Below are positions 43,754 through 53,677 of a stretch of DNA of 64,000 nucleotides, one piece after another. Numbering within the stretch: position 1 is the first letter of the stretch; every line of letters begins with the position of its first letter. Origin of the DNA: Selenomonadaceae bacterium (lineage in GTDB: Bacteria > Bacillota > Negativicutes > Selenomonadales > Selenomonadaceae); the NCBI GenBank assembly GCA_017535925.1, contig JAFXTD010000043.1, forward strand, positions 20,679 through 84,678. Reading direction: 5' to 3'. The notes beneath the pieces were generated by a model, which worked only from the letters and a program-made list of their open reading frames with translations, was not told the origin of the DNA and did not search any database. The position numbers were made by a program, and so were the translations under genes.

Positions 43754-45343
43754 ATGGAAAGAACCTCGCCGCTTTTGGAAAATAAAAATTTTCTTTACGC
43801 TACGGAATTTTTTTCGGGCATGTCGATAATGGCAGTCGAACTCGGAGCCGCCCGATTGCTCGCGCCCTACTTCAGCTCGTCGCAAATCGTCTGGACAATC
43901 ATAATCGGCACCATAATGATTGCGTTGGCACTCGGAAATGTTTGGGGAGGTCGCCGCGCTGACCTCGACGCCAACCCCGCAAAACTTTATCGACGTTTGA
44001 TTTTCGCCGCGCTGTGGATTGGAGCAATTCCCGTGCTCGGAAAATATTTAATCCTCGCGCTCGCAGGAATTTTAATCGTCGCAATCGACACGAACCTTTT
44101 AATTTGGGCGGCGTTCCTCTCTTGCATGGCGATTTTCGTTTTGCCATTGTTCTTGCTCGGAACCGTGACGCCTTCGCTCGTGAAATATTCAACCGACAAC
44201 CTCGAACACAACGGGCAAATCGTCGGCAATCTCAACGCCTTCAACACAATCGGCAACATTATCGGGACGTTCCTCCCAACTTTCGTGACGATACCCGCCG
44301 TCGGCACCGCCGTAACGTTTTTGATATTTTCGGGCGTCCTCCTGCTTATCGGCTTAATTTATTTTATCAGTCTCGGCGTGAAAAAATTTTTCTGCGCGGT
44401 CGCCGTTGCGATTTTCATTTTGTGCGGCGTGCTCGGCAATTCAAACGGCTTTGCATTTTGGGAAAAAAATCTTTTGTACGAGGGCGAATCGATTTACAAC
44501 TACCTGCAAGTGAAAGAGACGCCCGATAAAATTATTTTCTCGACGAATGTTTTGTTCGGCGTGCAATCGCTCAAGGTCAAAGGCGGCGGCTTAACCGGCA
44601 TGTATTACGATTACGCGCTGGCTGCTCCGCTCCTCACCGACGGCAAAAAAATTTTGATTCTTGGAATGGGCATGGGCACCTTCGCCGAACAATGCCGAAA
44701 ATATTTTCCGAAGTCGCAGATTGTCGGCGTTGAGATTGACGAAAAAATCACCTCGCTTGCAAAAAAATATTTCGCCTTGCCCGAAGAGGTCGAGGTCGTG
44801 ACTTATGACGGTCGCGCCTTCCTGCAAGCCGACGAAAATTTTTACGACGTGATTTTGGTTGACGCCTTCCAAGATATTTCTCCGCCGTTCCAAATGAGTT
44901 CGACGGAATTTTTTTCGCTGGTCAAAAGTCATTTAAAGCAAGGCGGCGTGATGGTCGTCAACATGAACATGCGGGCAAGCGGCGCGGGAAATATCAACGA
45001 ATATTTGATTGATACGATTGGAAAAAATTTTTCGGCGTTGAGGATTGTTGACGCGAGCGGCGTCACGAACAGAATTTTATTTGCGGCGGAGGACGACAAA
45101 ATTTTAAACGAACTTCACGCCCGCGCAGAAAATCTTTCCGACGAAAATTTTTCACGGCTGATGATTCACATTGCCGACACATGGACGACGCCCGCGCTTG
45201 GCGAAAACATTTTGACTGACGACAGAGCTGCCGTTGAAATTTTGAGCATGCGGGCTTTGGATAATTTTATTCAGCAGAATTTGCAACGCTGCAAAGAAAT
45301 TTATCGGCGCGAGGGTTTGAACGGCGTCTTGAATTCTTTCTAA
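43754..45343 (+). CDS. Fused membrane-spermidine synthase-like protein
   Basis: 529 residues. The first 225 or so form six to seven membrane helices (EFFSGMSIMAVELGAARLLAP is the family signature), and the C-terminal half is a spermidine-synthase-fold methyltransferase-like domain with LILGMGMGTFAEQCRKYFP, VGVEIDEKITSLAKKYF and VILVDAFQDISPPFQMSS. Family members are annotated as fused MFS/spermidine synthase but few have proven aminopropyl transferase activity. AAAGGAG lies before the ATG. Monocistronic. Confidence 0.82.
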   Translation: MERTSPLLENKNFLYATEFFSGMSIMAVELGAARLLAPYFSSSQIVWTIIIGTIMIALALGNVWGGRRADLDANPAKLYRRLIFAALWIGAIPVLGKYLILALAGILIVAIDTNLLIWAAFLSCMAIFVLPLFLLGTVTPSLVKYSTDNLEHNGQIVGNLNAFNTIGNIIGTFLPTFVTIPAVGTAVTFLIFSGVLLLIGLIYFISLGVKKFFCAVAVAIFILCGVLGNSNGFAFWEKNLLYEGESIYNYLQVKETPDKIIFSTNVLFGVQSLKVKGGGLTGMYYDYALAAPLLTDGKKILILGMGMGTFAEQCRKYFPKSQIVGVEIDEKITSLAKKYFALPEEVEVVTYDGRAFLQADENFYDVILVDAFQDISPPFQMSSTEFFSLVKSHLKQGGVMVVNMNMRASGAGNINEYLIDTIGKNFSALRIVDASGVTNRILFAAEDDKILNELHARAENLSDENFSRLMIHIADTWTTPALGENILTDDRAAVEILSMRALDNFIQQNLQRCKEIYRREGLNGVLNSF

Positions 45344-45344
45344 C

Positions 45345-45597
45345 AAAAAAGGCGGAAGCTCACGCCTCCGTCTTGGTTTGCTATCGAACATTGATTTTAT
45401 AAATTCATATCTCACCTCCCGATTGCGACGTTTGGTGGTCATCGCAGGTTATTTGCCGCCGACCAAGATGCGGGGACATCTCTTCGGCTCTGTGGCGTTT
45501 ATGTTTTTAATTGGGATTAACGGGAATTGTATTTGAAGATGATTAGAGGATTGATAGAACAAGATTAATTTCCCTGTGAAAATTCTCGTTCCTCCCG
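45345..45597 (-). ncRNA. Candidate small RNA with its own promoter and terminator
   Basis: The 422-bp gap between two plus-strand genes holds a minus-strand promoter (45605-45633) and, about 220 bp on, a stem followed by CGCCTTTTTTG at 45345-45372. Between them lie a strong hairpin GCCGAAGAGATG/CATCTTGGTCGGC (about 45463-45493) and GCGA/TCGC around ACCACCAAACG. A short frame (MTTKRRNREVRYEF) behind no clear site seems untranslated, as it would run through the terminator. Class unknown. Confidence 0.5.
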
Positions 45598-45604
45598 TTG
45601 CATA

Positions 45605-45633
45605 ACTGTAGCAGAAAACACTTTCCTTTGCAA
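45605..45633 (-). promoter_or_regulatory. Promoter of the candidate small RNA
   Basis: TTGCAA (45628-45633), 17-bp spacer ending in TGC, TACAGT (45605-45610). Confidence 0.5.
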
Positions 45634-45692
45634 GTCACAAGTAAAAAATTTTTCATGCCGACAAAAAATATTGTATTCAAAGGGGCGCGGGC

Positions 45693-45721
45693 TTGAAATT
45701 ATTTTTTACGGCTAATATAAT
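45693..45721 (+). promoter_or_regulatory. Sigma-A promoter of the malic enzyme gene
   Basis: TTGAAA (45693-45698), 17-bp spacer, TATAAT (45716-45721), 45 bp before the TTG start. Confidence 0.8.
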
Positions 45722-45765
45722 AAGCCGCAGTTATCAACAGCAAGACTTGAAAGGATGAATTTGAA

Positions 45766-47001
45766 TTGGCAAACGTCGACAAGGAAGCACTGGCTTTGCA
45801 CAAGGCTAATCGCGGCAAACTCGAAATTCGGAGCAAAGTTCCGCTGAAGACGAATAAGGATTTGACGCTTGCATATACGCCGGGCGTCGCGGCTCCCTGT
45901 CTTGAGATTAATGCCGACTTCGATAAAATTTACGACTACACCAATCGCGGCAACCTCGTCGCGGTCGTCACGAACGGCACGGCTGTTCTCGGCTTGGGCG
46001 ATATCGGCGCGGGTGCAGGTCTTCCCGTCATGGAAGGCAAGGCGATTTTGTTTAAAGGGTTCGCCGGCGTCGACGCAATTCCCATTTGCCTCGACACAAA
46101 GAGCGTTCCCGAAATTATCAAGACGATTCAACTCATGGCTCCGAGCTTCGGCGGCATAAATCTTGAGGACATTAAGGCTCCCGAATGCTTCGACATTGAA
46201 CACGCTTTGAAAGATTCCGTCGATATTCCCGTCTTCCACGACGACCAACACGGCACAGCGATTGTCGTTGCGGCGGCTCTGATTAATGCCTTGCGTCTTG
46301 TCGACAAAAAGTTTGAAGATATAAAAGTTGTCGTCAACGGCGCGGGCGCAGCGGGCATGGCGATTACTTATCTGATTCAAAAGATGGGCGCAAGAGACGT
46401 TTTGCTCTGCGATTCAACCGGCGCGATTTACGAAGGACGCGGCAAGGGCATGAATCCCTACAAAGACCAAATCGCTGCCGTCACGAATTTTGATAAAGAG
46501 GCGGGACAGCTCGTCGACGTGATTCACGGCGCGGATGTTTTTATCGGCGTGTCGAAGGCGAATCTCTTGACGCAAGATATGGTTAAGATGATGAACAAAG
46601 ACGCAATTATTTTGGCAATGGCAAATCCCGTTCCCGAAATTATGCCCGACCTCGCGAAAGAGGCAGGGGCTCGTGTCGTGGCTACCGGGCGCAGTGACTT
46701 CCCCAATCAAGTCAACAATCTGCTTGCCTTCCCCGGCATTTTCAGAGGTGCTCTTGACGTTCGCGCAACCGACGTAAACGAGGAAATGAAAATCGCGGCG
46801 GCTTATGCGATTGCCTCACTTGTCAGCGAAGACGAACTCAACGAGGATCATGTTATCACGACGCCTTTCGATAAGCGCGTTGCTCCGACTGTCGCGGCTG
46901 CCGTTGCCAAAGCTGCTCAAGATTCGGGCGTCGCTCGCAACATGACAATCACGCCCGAAGAAGTCGCTCAACACACCAAAGACCTTTTGGCGAAATTATA
47001 A
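45766..47001 (+). CDS. Malic enzyme (NAD(P)-dependent, decarboxylating)
   Basis: Oxidatively decarboxylates malate to pyruvate. The 411 residues show the short bacterial form: [12 protein letters not shown] at the start, [31 protein letters not shown], metal ligands in [11 protein letters not shown], the nucleotide fold [13 protein letters not shown], and [14 protein letters not shown] start eight bases after AAGGATG. No phosphotransacetylase domain is attached. In a propionate- or succinate-forming anaerobe it would link C4 acids to pyruvate. Confidence 0.93.
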   Translation: MANVDKEALALHKANRGKLEIRSKVPLKTNKDLTLAYTPGVAAPCLEINADFDKIYDYTNRGNLVAVVTNGTAVLGLGDIGAGAGLPVMEGKAILFKGFAGVDAIPICLDTKSVPEIIKTIQLMAPSFGGINLEDIKAPECFDIEHALKDSVDIPVFHDDQHGTAIVVAAALINALRLVDKKFEDIKVVVNGAGAAGMAITYLIQKMGARDVLLCDSTGAIYEGRGKGMNPYKDQIAAVTNFDKEAGQLVDVIHGADVFIGVSKANLLTQDMVKMMNKDAIILAMANPVPEIMPDLAKEAGARVVATGRSDFPNQVNNLLAFPGIFRGALDVRATDVNEEMKIAAAYAIASLVSEDELNEDHVITTPFDKRVAPTVAAAVAKAAQDSGVARNMTITPEEVAQHTKDLLAKL

Positions 47002-47005
47002 AATT

Positions 47006-47080
47006 GTGCTCGTAGTCCAACGGATAAGACACCGGCCTCCGGAGCCGGCAATGTGGGTTCGATTCCCGCCGAGCACACCA
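47006..47080 (+). tRNA. tRNA-Arg (CCG)
   Basis: Acceptor GTGCTCG/CGAGCAC, anticodon stem CCGGC/GCCGG around CTCCGGA, CCA encoded. It starts five bases after the malic enzyme stop codon. Confidence 0.92.
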
Positions 47081-47081
47081 A

Positions 47082-47116
47082 CTTAGTGATTAGTTGTTAG
47101 TGATTAGTGATTAGAT
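47082..47116. repeat. 7-bp repeat array (GATTAGT units)
   Basis: TTAGTGA, TTAGTTG, TTAGTGA, TTAGTGA, TTAG directly after the tRNA-Arg CCA. Confidence 0.8.
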
Positions 47117-47120
47117 AAAC

Positions 47121-47160
47121 CAAAAGCGGTTCCAAAAATCTTGGAGCCGCTTTAAATTTT
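47121..47160 (+). terminator. Terminator after tRNA-Arg
   Basis: About twelve bp AAAGCGGTTCCAA/TTGGAGCCGCTTT, then AAATTTTT. Confidence 0.75.
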
Positions 47161-47248
47161 TCTGCCCTTAAAAATTCTTCCCAATGAAAAATTTCTTTTC
47201 GGCAGGCGTTGTGATAGAATAGGCAAAAATTTTTTACGAGGAAAAATT

Positions 47249-48682
47249 ATGTCTGCAAAAAAAAATCCGACGACCTTGAGTTCGTTTGCGCCGCCGATTT
47301 TATTTCTGTTGTTCGATTATGTCGGGGTCGTCTTGAGCGAACACCTTGCCTTCCTCATGCGCGATAAATTGGATTATTGGAATAACGTCACCTATCTTTA
47401 CGGCGATACTTACATTTACGGTTGGGTGCCGCTGTTGTTTCTGATTTTCTTGGGGCAATCGCGAACCTATCGGCAAATGAAACCCGTCGTCGACACCATG
47501 CGCGACATTTTTAAATCGGTCTTCGCCGGCTGGATTTCGTCGATAATCATCATCTATTTTCTCAAGGCAAGCAATTTGTCTTCGCGGCTGTTCATAATTT
47601 TGTTCGGGCTGTTCGTCCTCGTGAACGTCTGCCTGATTCGCTATTGCGTGCTGAAATTTCTCAAGCGGCAAAATATTTTTTACGAGCCGATAATTTTAAT
47701 CGGCGCGGGGCTCACGGCGGAAAAGCTTATAAAATTTTGGCGGGAAGATTTGGGCTACCGATATAAGATTGTCGGGCTGATTGACGACCACCCGATTTCC
47801 GCGCAGCTCCCGAAAAATTTCCCGATACTCGGCGGCTTCAACGAGGCGCGCAGAATCATTCGTGCGGCGAACGTCAAAACGGTCGTGATAGCTGCGCCGG
47901 GACTCGGCAAAGAAAAATTGCAAGAGCTGATAACAAAAATTCAACCGCACGTCAAAAATATTTCGTTCGTGCCGGATTTAATCGGAACGCCGATGTCGAG
48001 TGTCGAGTTGTCTCTTCTGTTCAGCGAAAAAATTTTGATGCTCAACCTGCGGAATAATCTTTCGCGCCCGTATAATCGAATCCTCAAAAGAATTTTCGAC
48101 TTGACGTTGACGATTGTCGGCGGGCTGATGATTTCGCCTTTCCTGTTGGCGATTGCGCTTGCCGTAGCGATTGACAATCGCGGACACGTGATTTTTGCTC
48201 ACAGGAGAGTGGGCGCGGCAGGGAAAAAATTTTCGTGCTACAAATTTCAAACGATGGTGCCCGACGCCGAAGAGAAGTTGAAAAAATATTTGGCTGAAAA
48301 TCCCGAAGCCAAACGCGAGTGGGAAGAATCTTTCAAGCTGACGAACGACCCGCGAGTCACAAAATTGGGAAATTTTTTGCGGCGGACGAGCTTGGACGAA
48401 TTGCCTCAACTTTGGAATGTGATTCGCGGCGAAATGAGTTTGGTCGGTCCGCGCCCGATTGTTCAAGCCGAAGTTGTGCGCTACGGAAAAAATATTCGCG
48501 AGTATTACATGGTTCTGCCGGGCATAACGGGCATGTGGCAAGTCAGCGGACGCAGCGACACGACTTACCCCGAACGCGTGGCAATGGACGCTTGGTACGT
48601 TCGCAACTGGTCTGTTTGGATTGACTTGATGTATCTTTTCAAAACGGTTAAGGCGGTTTTCACGGGCAAAGGAGCTTACTGA
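47249..48682 (+). CDS. Undecaprenyl-phosphate sugar phosphotransferase, WbaP/WcaJ type
   Basis: Starts polysaccharide or O-antigen units by moving a sugar phosphate from UDP-sugar to undecaprenyl phosphate. The 477 residues have four or five membrane helices, a soluble CoA-binding-like fold (about 140-260), then the bacterial sugar transferase domain with RIFDLTLTIVGGLMISPFLL, YKFQTMVPDAEE, RTSLDELPQLWNVI and MSLVGPRP. AACGAGGAAAA precedes the ATG. It is not in an obvious polysaccharide cluster. Converges with deoB, overlapping by 23 bp. Confidence 0.9.
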   Translation: MSAKKNPTTLSSFAPPILFLLFDYVGVVLSEHLAFLMRDKLDYWNNVTYLYGDTYIYGWVPLLFLIFLGQSRTYRQMKPVVDTMRDIFKSVFAGWISSIIIIYFLKASNLSSRLFIILFGLFVLVNVCLIRYCVLKFLKRQNIFYEPIILIGAGLTAEKLIKFWREDLGYRYKIVGLIDDHPISAQLPKNFPILGGFNEARRIIRAANVKTVVIAAPGLGKEKLQELITKIQPHVKNISFVPDLIGTPMSSVELSLLFSEKILMLNLRNNLSRPYNRILKRIFDLTLTIVGGLMISPFLLAIALAVAIDNRGHVIFAHRRVGAAGKKFSCYKFQTMVPDAEEKLKKYLAENPEAKREWEESFKLTNDPRVTKLGNFLRRTSLDELPQLWNVIRGEMSLVGPRPIVQAEVVRYGKNIREYYMVLPGITGMWQVSGRSDTTYPERVAMDAWYVRNWSVWIDLMYLFKTVKAVFTGKGAY

Positions 48683-49835
48683 AAAAACTTTCGCCGCGTG
48701 TTTTCAATTCGACGTTGAAAATTTCGGCAACGGTAGCGGCAATGTCTGCAAAAGTTTTTCGCGTGCCGAGATTGACGCCTGCGCGGACTTGCTTGCCGAA
48801 AATTATCAGCGGAACATTTTCACGAGTGTGGTCGGTACCTGCGGCGGCGGGGTCGCAACCGTGATCGGCAGTTATCATCAACAAATCGTCTTCGCGCATC
48901 TTATTTAAAAATTCGCCGAGCTCTTCGTCAAAAATCGTCATTGCCTGCGCGTAACCGTCAACGTCACGGCGGTGCCCGAACTTCATATCGAAGTCAACCA
49001 GATTGACAAAGCACAGCCCATGAAAATTTTCGTCGAGGAGTTGCAAAGTTTTCTTCATGCCGTCAGAATTGTTTTCGTTAATTCCGAGCGAACGACTTAT
49101 CCCTTGCCCCGCGAAAATGTCTTGAATCTTGCCGACGCCGATTGTCGCAAGATTTTTTTTGTTAAGCGCGTCAAGAATCGTTTCGGCGGGCGGCTTCAAA
49201 GAAAAATCGTGACGGCGAGGCGTGCGTTCATAATTCGGGAAGCTGCCGACGAACGGGCGGGCGATAATCCTCCCGACGCCGTGAACGCCCTGCATAATCT
49301 TTCGCGCAATTCGACAAAAATTATAAAGCTCTTCGACGGGAACAATCTTTTCATGCGCGGCGATTTGCAAGACGCTGTCGGCGGAGGTGTAAACAATTAA
49401 ATCGCCCGTTGCCTCATGAGCCTGCCCGAAATCGTGAATGACTTGCGTGCCCGAATACGGCTTGTTGCATAAAATTTTTCTGCCAAAATTTTTTTCAAGT
49501 TCTGCAATGACTTCCGGCGGGAAACCTTCGGGATAAGTCGGAAGAGGTCGTTCGGAAATAATCCCCGCGATTTCCCAATGACCAATCGTCGTGTCCTTGC
49601 CTTGCGAAGCCTCGATAATCCTTGCGAAAGAGCCGCGAGGATTTTTTTCTTGACGATAAAAATTTATGCCATCGATATTGAATAAGCCGAGCCGCAAAAG
49701 ATTCGGCGTGTGAAAATTTTTCGAGGCGGCGATTGTCTTCAAAGTGTTAGGATTGTCGTCGCCGAAATTTTTTGCATCAGACGCGCCGCCGATTCCGACG
49801 CTGTCCAACACGATTAAAAAAATTCGATTAATCAT
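48660..49835 (-). CDS. deoB: Phosphopentomutase
   Basis: Interconverts ribose (or deoxyribose) 1- and 5-phosphate in nucleoside salvage. The 391 residues show MINRIFLIVLDSVGIGGASD, GKDTTIGHWEIAG (metal and phospho-Thr region), TADHGCDP and the late DHTRENVPLIIFG. ATG at 49835, six bases after GAGGAGG, is preferred over earlier in-frame starts inside that site. Its 5' side abuts the first GGDEF gene. Confidence 0.94.
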   Translation of the reverse strand: MINRIFLIVLDSVGIGGASDAKNFGDDNPNTLKTIAASKNFHTPNLLRLGLFNIDGINFYRQEKNPRGSFARIIEASQGKDTTIGHWEIAGIISERPLPTYPEGFPPEVIAELEKNFGRKILCNKPYSGTQVIHDFGQAHEATGDLIVYTSADSVLQIAAHEKIVPVEELYNFCRIARKIMQGVHGVGRIIARPFVGSFPNYERTPRRHDFSLKPPAETILDALNKKNLATIGVGKIQDIFAGQGISRSLGINENNSDGMKKTLQLLDENFHGLCFVNLVDFDMKFGHRRDVDGYAQAMTIFDEELGEFLNKMREDDLLMITADHGCDPAAAGTDHTRENVPLIIFGKQVRAGVNLGTRKTFADIAATVAEIFNVELKTRGESFFSKLLCP

Positions 49836-49846
49836 ATGCATCCTCC

Positions 49847-51634
49847 TCAATCGGTTCTTGCCGCCTTCATTGCCAATTTGTTTTTGTACATTTCCTTATC
49901 CGCACGCTTGAAAACTTCGTCAGCAGATTTGTCGACGCCCGATTTATAATACGCAACGCCGACCGCCGCCGAAACTTTTTCCCAAGCCTGCAACGACCTG
50001 TTGGAATTTTTACGAGCCATTTCGGCTTTGAACTGCCGCACAAAATATTTGAACAAGGAAATTTTTTCGCCCTCGATTATCACGACAAATTCGTCGCCGC
50101 CGATTCGATAAACATGTTCCTCGCCGAAGACCGAGCAAATTAATTTGGAGGCGTTGAGCAGATAAATGTTGCCGCGCTCGTGACCGTAGGTGTCATTAAT
50201 TTTTTTGAGATAATTCACGTCGACCATCGCAATATAAAATTCCGCCTCGCCCGAAGAAATTTTTTCGTCAAGCTTGGCAATTTCCTCGTCGTAAGCCGCT
50301 TTATTTTTTATGCCCGTCAAAGAATCTTTGTGAGCCAATTCATCCATCTCTGCAACCTGCCGCCTCGCCCGCCGCAACTTTTCAAAATAATCCACAACGT
50401 CTTGCGTCGTCTTCAACAGCGCGTGATACAAATTTTCTATCTCGTCGCCCGTATGTATTTCCAGCTTTCGAAGTTGCTCGACATTATCTTCGCAGTGCTT
50501 GTCGTTGTCGTAAGCAAAATTCCTCGCGCAATAGTCCATTGTGTTGACGGGCAGGACGATATTGTTTTCGACGAAACGCAAGCCGATAACGAATACGAAC
50601 ACGAAGCAGCCCGAAAACAAAGCCAAAACTTTAGCCGTGAAAGTTCTGCCGTAATCCGAAATCAAATTCAGAGACAACTCAACCACAACGCAAGATTGAA
50701 CATTGCCTGCCGCGTCATGAACGGGCTTGAAAATTTTCAAGAGGCGGTCGTTGCCGTCGTCGAAGATTATCGGCTCAAGCGATTCGCAGGCAGAAAATTT
50801 TTCGACGCGCAAACTTTTTATGTCGGAGTTGGAAGCTTTTATGTTGTCAAGATTTTTTTCAAGGGCGGCAAAATCTTTCGCGGTATCAATTTCGCGCGCG
50901 GCAATCGTCGCCAAGCCCTCGCCGATTTTCATTTGCGCGGCAGTGGCTGCCTGTTCAAAAATCCTGTAGCTGATTGAGGCAATCGACGCCGCGATAAAAA
51001 GCGAAGTCAAACTCAAAATCAAGAGGATTTTCACGCGCAAAGAAGACTTCGGGCATTTGCTTTTGTAGACTGCGCTTTTCATTTCGGCGGTTAAGGGTGC
51101 CTGCTTTTGTCCGAGCCCTCGAAAAAAATTTTTTGTTTGCGGCGGAAGAAATTTTATCAGCACGAACGCCGCAATCAAGCTCAAACCTTTGTCAGCGAAC
51201 TCTTGCAAAAAATTTATCGCGAAGTGAATTTGAATTTCGCTCAATGCCTCGACGACGCCCGTGCAAAATAAAAATTTCCCGATGAATTCGCTCAAGACGG
51301 TTGACACCAAAGCAAGCGCGGGGATAGCCGTGAGCGTCTTGAAAAATTTTTGGAAGAAGCCGCGCCTCGCAAGGAACGTGACGTAAATCGCAACGAAGAT
51401 ACTCACCGAGCAATAATACATTTCCGCCTCGTCGACGAACGATGCAAAAAGATGCGTGGCGAACCCGACGACGATAGCCGGCACGTAACCGCTCAACATT
51501 GCAACAAAAATTGTCCCGATTGTATCGAAGTACAGCGGCAACTCAAAATTTCTTGCAATGAACATTCCGCACAAGTTCAGAGCGATTGCGGCGAGGCATA
51601 TCAAAATCGGAGCCGGCTTGTAATTTTTTTCCAT
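49847..51634 (-). CDS. Membrane GGDEF protein, predicted diguanylate cyclase (copy 1)
   Basis: 595 residues. Residues 1-165: about five membrane helices resembling ECF-type substrate-binding components (LYFDTIGTIFVAMLSGYVPAI). Then a helix (about 202), an extracytoplasmic sensor (about 225-320), a second helix, a HAMP-like linker and coiled coil, and GGDEF with RIGGDEFVVII and DSLTGIKNK at the C-terminus. The active-site loop is intact, so it should make c-di-GMP from GTP. There is no upstream RxxD I-site in the usual place. It follows its paralogue after one base (GATTGACATG). Confidence 0.88.
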   Translation of the reverse strand: MEKNYKPAPILICLAAIALNLCGMFIARNFELPLYFDTIGTIFVAMLSGYVPAIVVGFATHLFASFVDEAEMYYCSVSIFVAIYVTFLARRGFFQKFFKTLTAIPALALVSTVLSEFIGKFLFCTGVVEALSEIQIHFAINFLQEFADKGLSLIAAFVLIKFLPPQTKNFFRGLGQKQAPLTAEMKSAVYKSKCPKSSLRVKILLILSLTSLFIAASIASISYRIFEQAATAAQMKIGEGLATIAAREIDTAKDFAALEKNLDNIKASNSDIKSLRVEKFSACESLEPIIFDDGNDRLLKIFKPVHDAAGNVQSCVVVELSLNLISDYGRTFTAKVLALFSGCFVFVFVIGLRFVENNIVLPVNTMDYCARNFAYDNDKHCEDNVEQLRKLEIHTGDEIENLYHALLKTTQDVVDYFEKLRRARRQVAEMDELAHKDSLTGIKNKAAYDEEIAKLDEKISSGEAEFYIAMVDVNYLKKINDTYGHERGNIYLLNASKLICSVFGEEHVYRIGGDEFVVIIEGEKISLFKYFVRQFKAEMARKNSNRSLQAWEKVSAAVGVAYYKSGVDKSADEVFKRADKEMYKNKLAMKAARTD

Positions 51635-51635
51635 G

Positions 51636-53570
51636 TCAATCAGTCCTCGCGGCTTTCATTGCCAATTTGTTCGCGTACATTTCTTTATCCGCACGCTTGA
51701 AAACATCATCAGCCAAATTATCGACGCCCGATTGATAATACGCAACGCCCACTGCCGCCGAAACTTTTTCCCAAGGCTTGAGCGACCTGTTGGAATTTTT
51801 GCGATCCATTTCCATTTTGAATTGCGCCGCGAAATATTTGCACAAGGGAACTTTTTCGCCTTCGATTATCACGACGAATTCATCGCCGCCGACGCGATAA
51901 ACATTTTCCTCGCCGAAGACCGCGCAGACCAATTTGCAGGCGTTGATTAAATATTCGTTGCCGCGCTCGTGACCGTAGGCGTCATTGATTTTTTTGAGGT
52001 AATTCACGTCGACCATTATGATACAAAATTCCGCTGCGCCCTCGGAAATTTTTTTGTCAAGCTTGGCAATTTCCTCGACGTAAGCGGTTTTATTTTTTAT
52101 TCCGGTCAAAGAATCTTTGTGAGCAATCTTGTCCATTTCGAAAACTTTAAATATCATGTCGGAAACTTGACTGCGCGCCCGCTGAAGCGTCTCAAGATAT
52201 TTCAAAACATTTTCCGTCGTCCTCAACAGCGCGTAATAAAGATTTTCTATCTCGTCTCCCGTCGTGATTTTCAAGCTCCGCATTTGCTTAATATTTTTTT
52301 GACGAGCCGCCTCGCTGTCGAAGGAAAAATTCCACGCATAATGAGCCATTGTATTAATCGGCAAGATGATATGATTTTCGACGAACGTCAAACTCATTGC
52401 CGAAATGAAAATGAAACAGCCGATAAACAACGCAATCAACTTGATGATAAAAGCCCTGACGTATTCGAAAAGAATATCCATTGAATAATCGACCGCCGCA
52501 TAACATTGACATTTGCCGTTGATGTCGTAAAGCGGTTTGTAGAGCGTGAGCAGGTAGCCGAATTCGTCGTCGGAAATTATCGGAGGAATCGGCTTGCCCG
52601 CGATTAAATCATCTGCATAGGGCACAATGCCTGCTTCAAACGGAACAATGTCGCCGGGCTTGTCGCCTTCCAAATTCGACGTGTCCAAATCGAAAATGAC
52701 ATGACAGCCGTCCGCCGCGATTTTGTAAATGTAAATATATTTTATGTTGGAGTTGCTGTTCTTTATGGTGTAGAGTTCTTCCTCGATCTGCCTGTACTCT
52801 TTGGAGGCACGACCGAGCCTGATATAATCGTCGACGTGATTCGGATTTATTTCATTCAAGACAACGGCAACTATCCCGTCAACGGTCTTTATCCTGTCTT
52901 CGGTCGCGGCGTCTTTGAAGAGCAGGTAACTTATCAGCGCGATTGAAAAGGAAACAAAGAACGAACTTAAAATCAAAAGCAAAAGCAATTTCGTGCGCAA
53001 AGACTTCAAATTTTTTTTACCGTAATCCGTTTCGTCAGACAGTGAGGCTTGTCTTCGCCCGAACGTTTTGAAACTTTTTTTTATCTGCGGCGGAGTCAAC
53101 TGCAAGAGTGCAAACGCCAACAAACTTGAAAAAATTTTGTCGATAAGTTCCTTAGAAAAAATTCCCGCGCAGTCAATCTTAACTTCCGTGAGGGATTCGA
53201 CGCTCGCCGTTTTTAAAAAGCTTTCGATTATCAAATCCAAAGTTCCCGTCGAAAGAGCCAAGACGGGAATAAAAAAAATCATCTTGCCGAAACTGTCGAA
53301 GAATCCTTTCTTCGCGAAGAACGCCGTAAAAATTGCAACGAGTATGCTTATCGAAGAGAAATACATTTGTTGCGGGTCGAAGCCGGCTCTTAAAAGGTTA
53401 GTGAAGAACCCGACGGCGATGCCCGGCATGTAGCCGCCGAGTGCTGCAATAAAAATCGTTCCGGGTGTATCGAGATAGACGGGCAAGCCGGAAAGTTCCG
53501 CAACGCCGGCACCGAACAAATTTAAAATCAATCCGACAATGCAAACGAGAATAACTTTTTCGCCGAACAC
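51636..53570 (-). CDS. Membrane GGDEF protein, predicted diguanylate cyclase (copy 2)
   Basis: 644 residues with the same plan as copy 1: ECF-like N-terminal membrane part (VYLDTPGTIFIAALGGYMPGI), a longer extracytoplasmic sensor (about 225-365, KNSNSNIKYIYIYKIAADG), HAMP-like linker, and GGDEF with RVGGDEFVVII. The GGDEF halves of the two proteins are almost identical (DVNYLKKINDAYGHERGN), while the sensors differ, which suggests tandem duplication followed by sensor divergence. GTG start with AAAGGAAG upstream. Confidence 0.88.
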   Translation of the reverse strand: MFGEKVILVCIVGLILNLFGAGVAELSGLPVYLDTPGTIFIAALGGYMPGIAVGFFTNLLRAGFDPQQMYFSSISILVAIFTAFFAKKGFFDSFGKMIFFIPVLALSTGTLDLIIESFLKTASVESLTEVKIDCAGIFSKELIDKIFSSLLAFALLQLTPPQIKKSFKTFGRRQASLSDETDYGKKNLKSLRTKLLLLLILSSFFVSFSIALISYLLFKDAATEDRIKTVDGIVAVVLNEINPNHVDDYIRLGRASKEYRQIEEELYTIKNSNSNIKYIYIYKIAADGCHVIFDLDTSNLEGDKPGDIVPFEAGIVPYADDLIAGKPIPPIISDDEFGYLLTLYKPLYDINGKCQCYAAVDYSMDILFEYVRAFIIKLIALFIGCFIFISAMSLTFVENHIILPINTMAHYAWNFSFDSEAARQKNIKQMRSLKITTGDEIENLYYALLRTTENVLKYLETLQRARSQVSDMIFKVFEMDKIAHKDSLTGIKNKTAYVEEIAKLDKKISEGAAEFCIIMVDVNYLKKINDAYGHERGNEYLINACKLVCAVFGEENVYRVGGDEFVVIIEGEKVPLCKYFAAQFKMEMDRKNSNRSLKPWEKVSAAVGVAYYQSGVDNLADDVFKRADKEMYANKLAMKAARTD

Positions 53571-53642
53571 TTAACGCGCTTCCTTTATCAAAAATTTTTT
53601 CCGATTATATCACACGCGGCAGAAATTTTTTTCGGCTTATGT

Positions 53643-53648
53643 TATAAT
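53643..53648 (+). promoter_or_regulatory. Extended -10 element
   Basis: TGTTATAATCG; the same TG-T-TATAAT block occurs at 54097 and 59977. No clear -35. Confidence 0.45.
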
Positions 53649-53677
53649 CGTGGAAAAATTTTTGGAGGCGTGAGTCA

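Noticed and set aside
45152..45442. 96-codon minus-strand frame starting MTTKRRNREVRYEF
   Set aside because: It would read through a terminator into the antisense of the spermidine-synthase-like gene; better seen as part of a noncoding transcript.
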